NCBI GenBank assembly: GCA_014380545.1
Contig: JACMJP010000340.1
Span: forward strand, 1-14,690
From: Chitinophagales bacterium
GTDB lineage: Bacteria; Bacteroidota; Bacteroidia; Chitinophagales; BACL12
Length of the DNA stretch: 14,690 nucleotides
Direction of reading: 5' to 3'
The notes below the pieces were generated by a model. That model ran no database searches. It had not been told where the DNA came from and worked only from the letters and a program-made list of their open reading frames with translations. This document shows, piece by piece, positions 14,109 to 14,690 of the stretch. The translations under genes and the position numbers were made by a program. Each line of letters starts with the position of its first letter. Positions within the stretch are counted from its first letter, which is position 1.

Positions 14109-14690
14109 CTATTCCACTCTGCCTGCAAGCAGATACAAAACAGCCATTCGTATCGCCACACCATTTTCAACCTGCTGCAGAATAATAGATTGTTTGCTAT
14201 CTGCTACATCCGTAGTTATTTCCACTCCACGATTAATAGGCCCGGGATGCATTATAATGATCTCTTTATTTAATGCATCCAGCATTTCTTTATTTACACC
14301 GAAGTATAAAGAATACTCCCGCAAAGACGGAAAGAATTTTATATCCTGACGTTCCAATTGTATGCGTAAAATATTTGCAACATCGCACCAAGCTAAAGTT
14401 TCTTTAACATCATAAGAAACTTTCACTCCCATACTTTCAATAAATTTGGGCATCAGTGTCGGCGGTCCGCAAACAGTTACTTCAGCGCCAAGTTTTTTTA
14501 AACAATGAATGTTAGAACCCGCAACTCTTGAATGTAATATATCGCCAACAAGTGCAACCTTCACTCCTTTCAGATCTTTTAACCGCCCACTTTTTTTCTC
14601 TCCGAGCTTTTCCATCATACTGTATGCATCCAATAATGCCTGTGTGGGATGTTCATGTGTTCCGTCTCCCGCATTAATAATATTTGCATC
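14109..14690 (-). CDS. pyrB: Aspartate carbamoyltransferase catalytic chain, C-terminal part (runs off the right edge)
   Basis: The minus strand is open from the right edge to a stop at 14109-14111, giving 193 residues of a protein usually about 305 long. The visible part starts DANIINAGDGTHEHPTQALL, the carbamoyl-phosphate and active-site region of aspartate carbamoyltransferase. It contains DLKGVKVALVGDILHSRVAGSN, the start of the aspartate domain, and MHPGPINRGVEI near the C-terminus, all intact. The enzyme makes N-carbamoyl-aspartate in pyrimidine synthesis. The N-terminus, start and any regulatory leader lie outside the window. It ends 20 bases from the convergent methyltransferase-like gene. 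Confidence 0.96.
   Translation of the reverse strand, partial: DANIINAGDGTHEHPTQALLDAYSMMEKLGEKKSGRLKDLKGVKVALVGDILHSRVAGSNIHCLKKLGAEVTVCGPPTLMPKFIESMGVKVSYDVKETLAWCDVANILRIQLERQDIKFFPSLREYSLYFGVNKEMLDALNKEIIIMHPGPINRGVEITTDVADSKQSIILQQVENGVAIRMAVLYLLAGRVE

Noticed and set aside
1..14690. A defence, toxin-antitoxin, CRISPR or biosynthetic cluster
   Set aside because: No Cas, restriction, toxin, reverse transcriptase or biosynthetic core genes are visible and there are no regularly spaced repeats. The genes are housekeeping and envelope functions.

Overview
The window looks like chromosomal DNA from a member of the Bacteroidota. It is AT-rich. Several upstream regions carry the TAnnTTTG -7 box typical of this phylum. 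The GAPDH has a long N-terminal extension, and a large sulfatase ends in a PKD-like module followed by a type IX secretion (Por) sorting domain. The Chitinophagales/Sphingobacteriales side of the phylum seems plausible, but I cannot place it more precisely from sequence alone.

Layout. Positions 1-922 hold a divergent pair: the first 31 codons of a GT4-type glycosyltransferase (minus strand, running off the left edge) and a GT2 glycosyltransferase. Positions 924-3000 hold a minus-strand pair, an LptF/LptG-family permease followed by an overlapping PAP2 phosphatase. Positions 3007-3996 hold a hypothetical gene and a convergent START/SRPBCC-domain gene. Packing here is extreme: 1 bp between GT2 and PAP2, 6 bp between the permease and the hypothetical gene, and a 6 bp overlap between the hypothetical and START genes. 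Positions 4257-7183 hold two housekeeping genes, gap and ffh, separated by two blocks of degenerate 8-bp repeats. Positions 7184-8930 are the most irregular part: a 67-bp perfect direct repeat, containing the hairpin terminator of ffh, brackets an O-acyltransferase gene and the 5' stub of a SAM methyltransferase. Positions 8931-10424 hold a GT39/ArnT-like membrane glycosyltransferase. A large secreted sulfatase (minus), a methyltransferase-like protein with a hydrophobic insert, and the C-terminal two thirds of pyrB (minus, running off the right edge) follow.

How they fit together. Several genes have envelope or surface-glycan roles: GT4, GT2, the LPS-export permease, the PAP2 phosphatase, the acyltransferase and GT39. 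They do not form one long operon and are interleaved with housekeeping genes (gap, ffh, pyrB). The acyltransferase/methyltransferase-stub segment looks like an accessory insertion or duplication downstream of ffh.

I see no rRNA, tRNA, CRISPR array, intact insertion sequence or phage gene. I did not find a convincing new multi-gene system. The observations most worth following are the 67-bp repeat bracketing the accyltransferase cassette, the octamer repeat blocks between gap and ffh, and the unusual GAPDH cofactor region.
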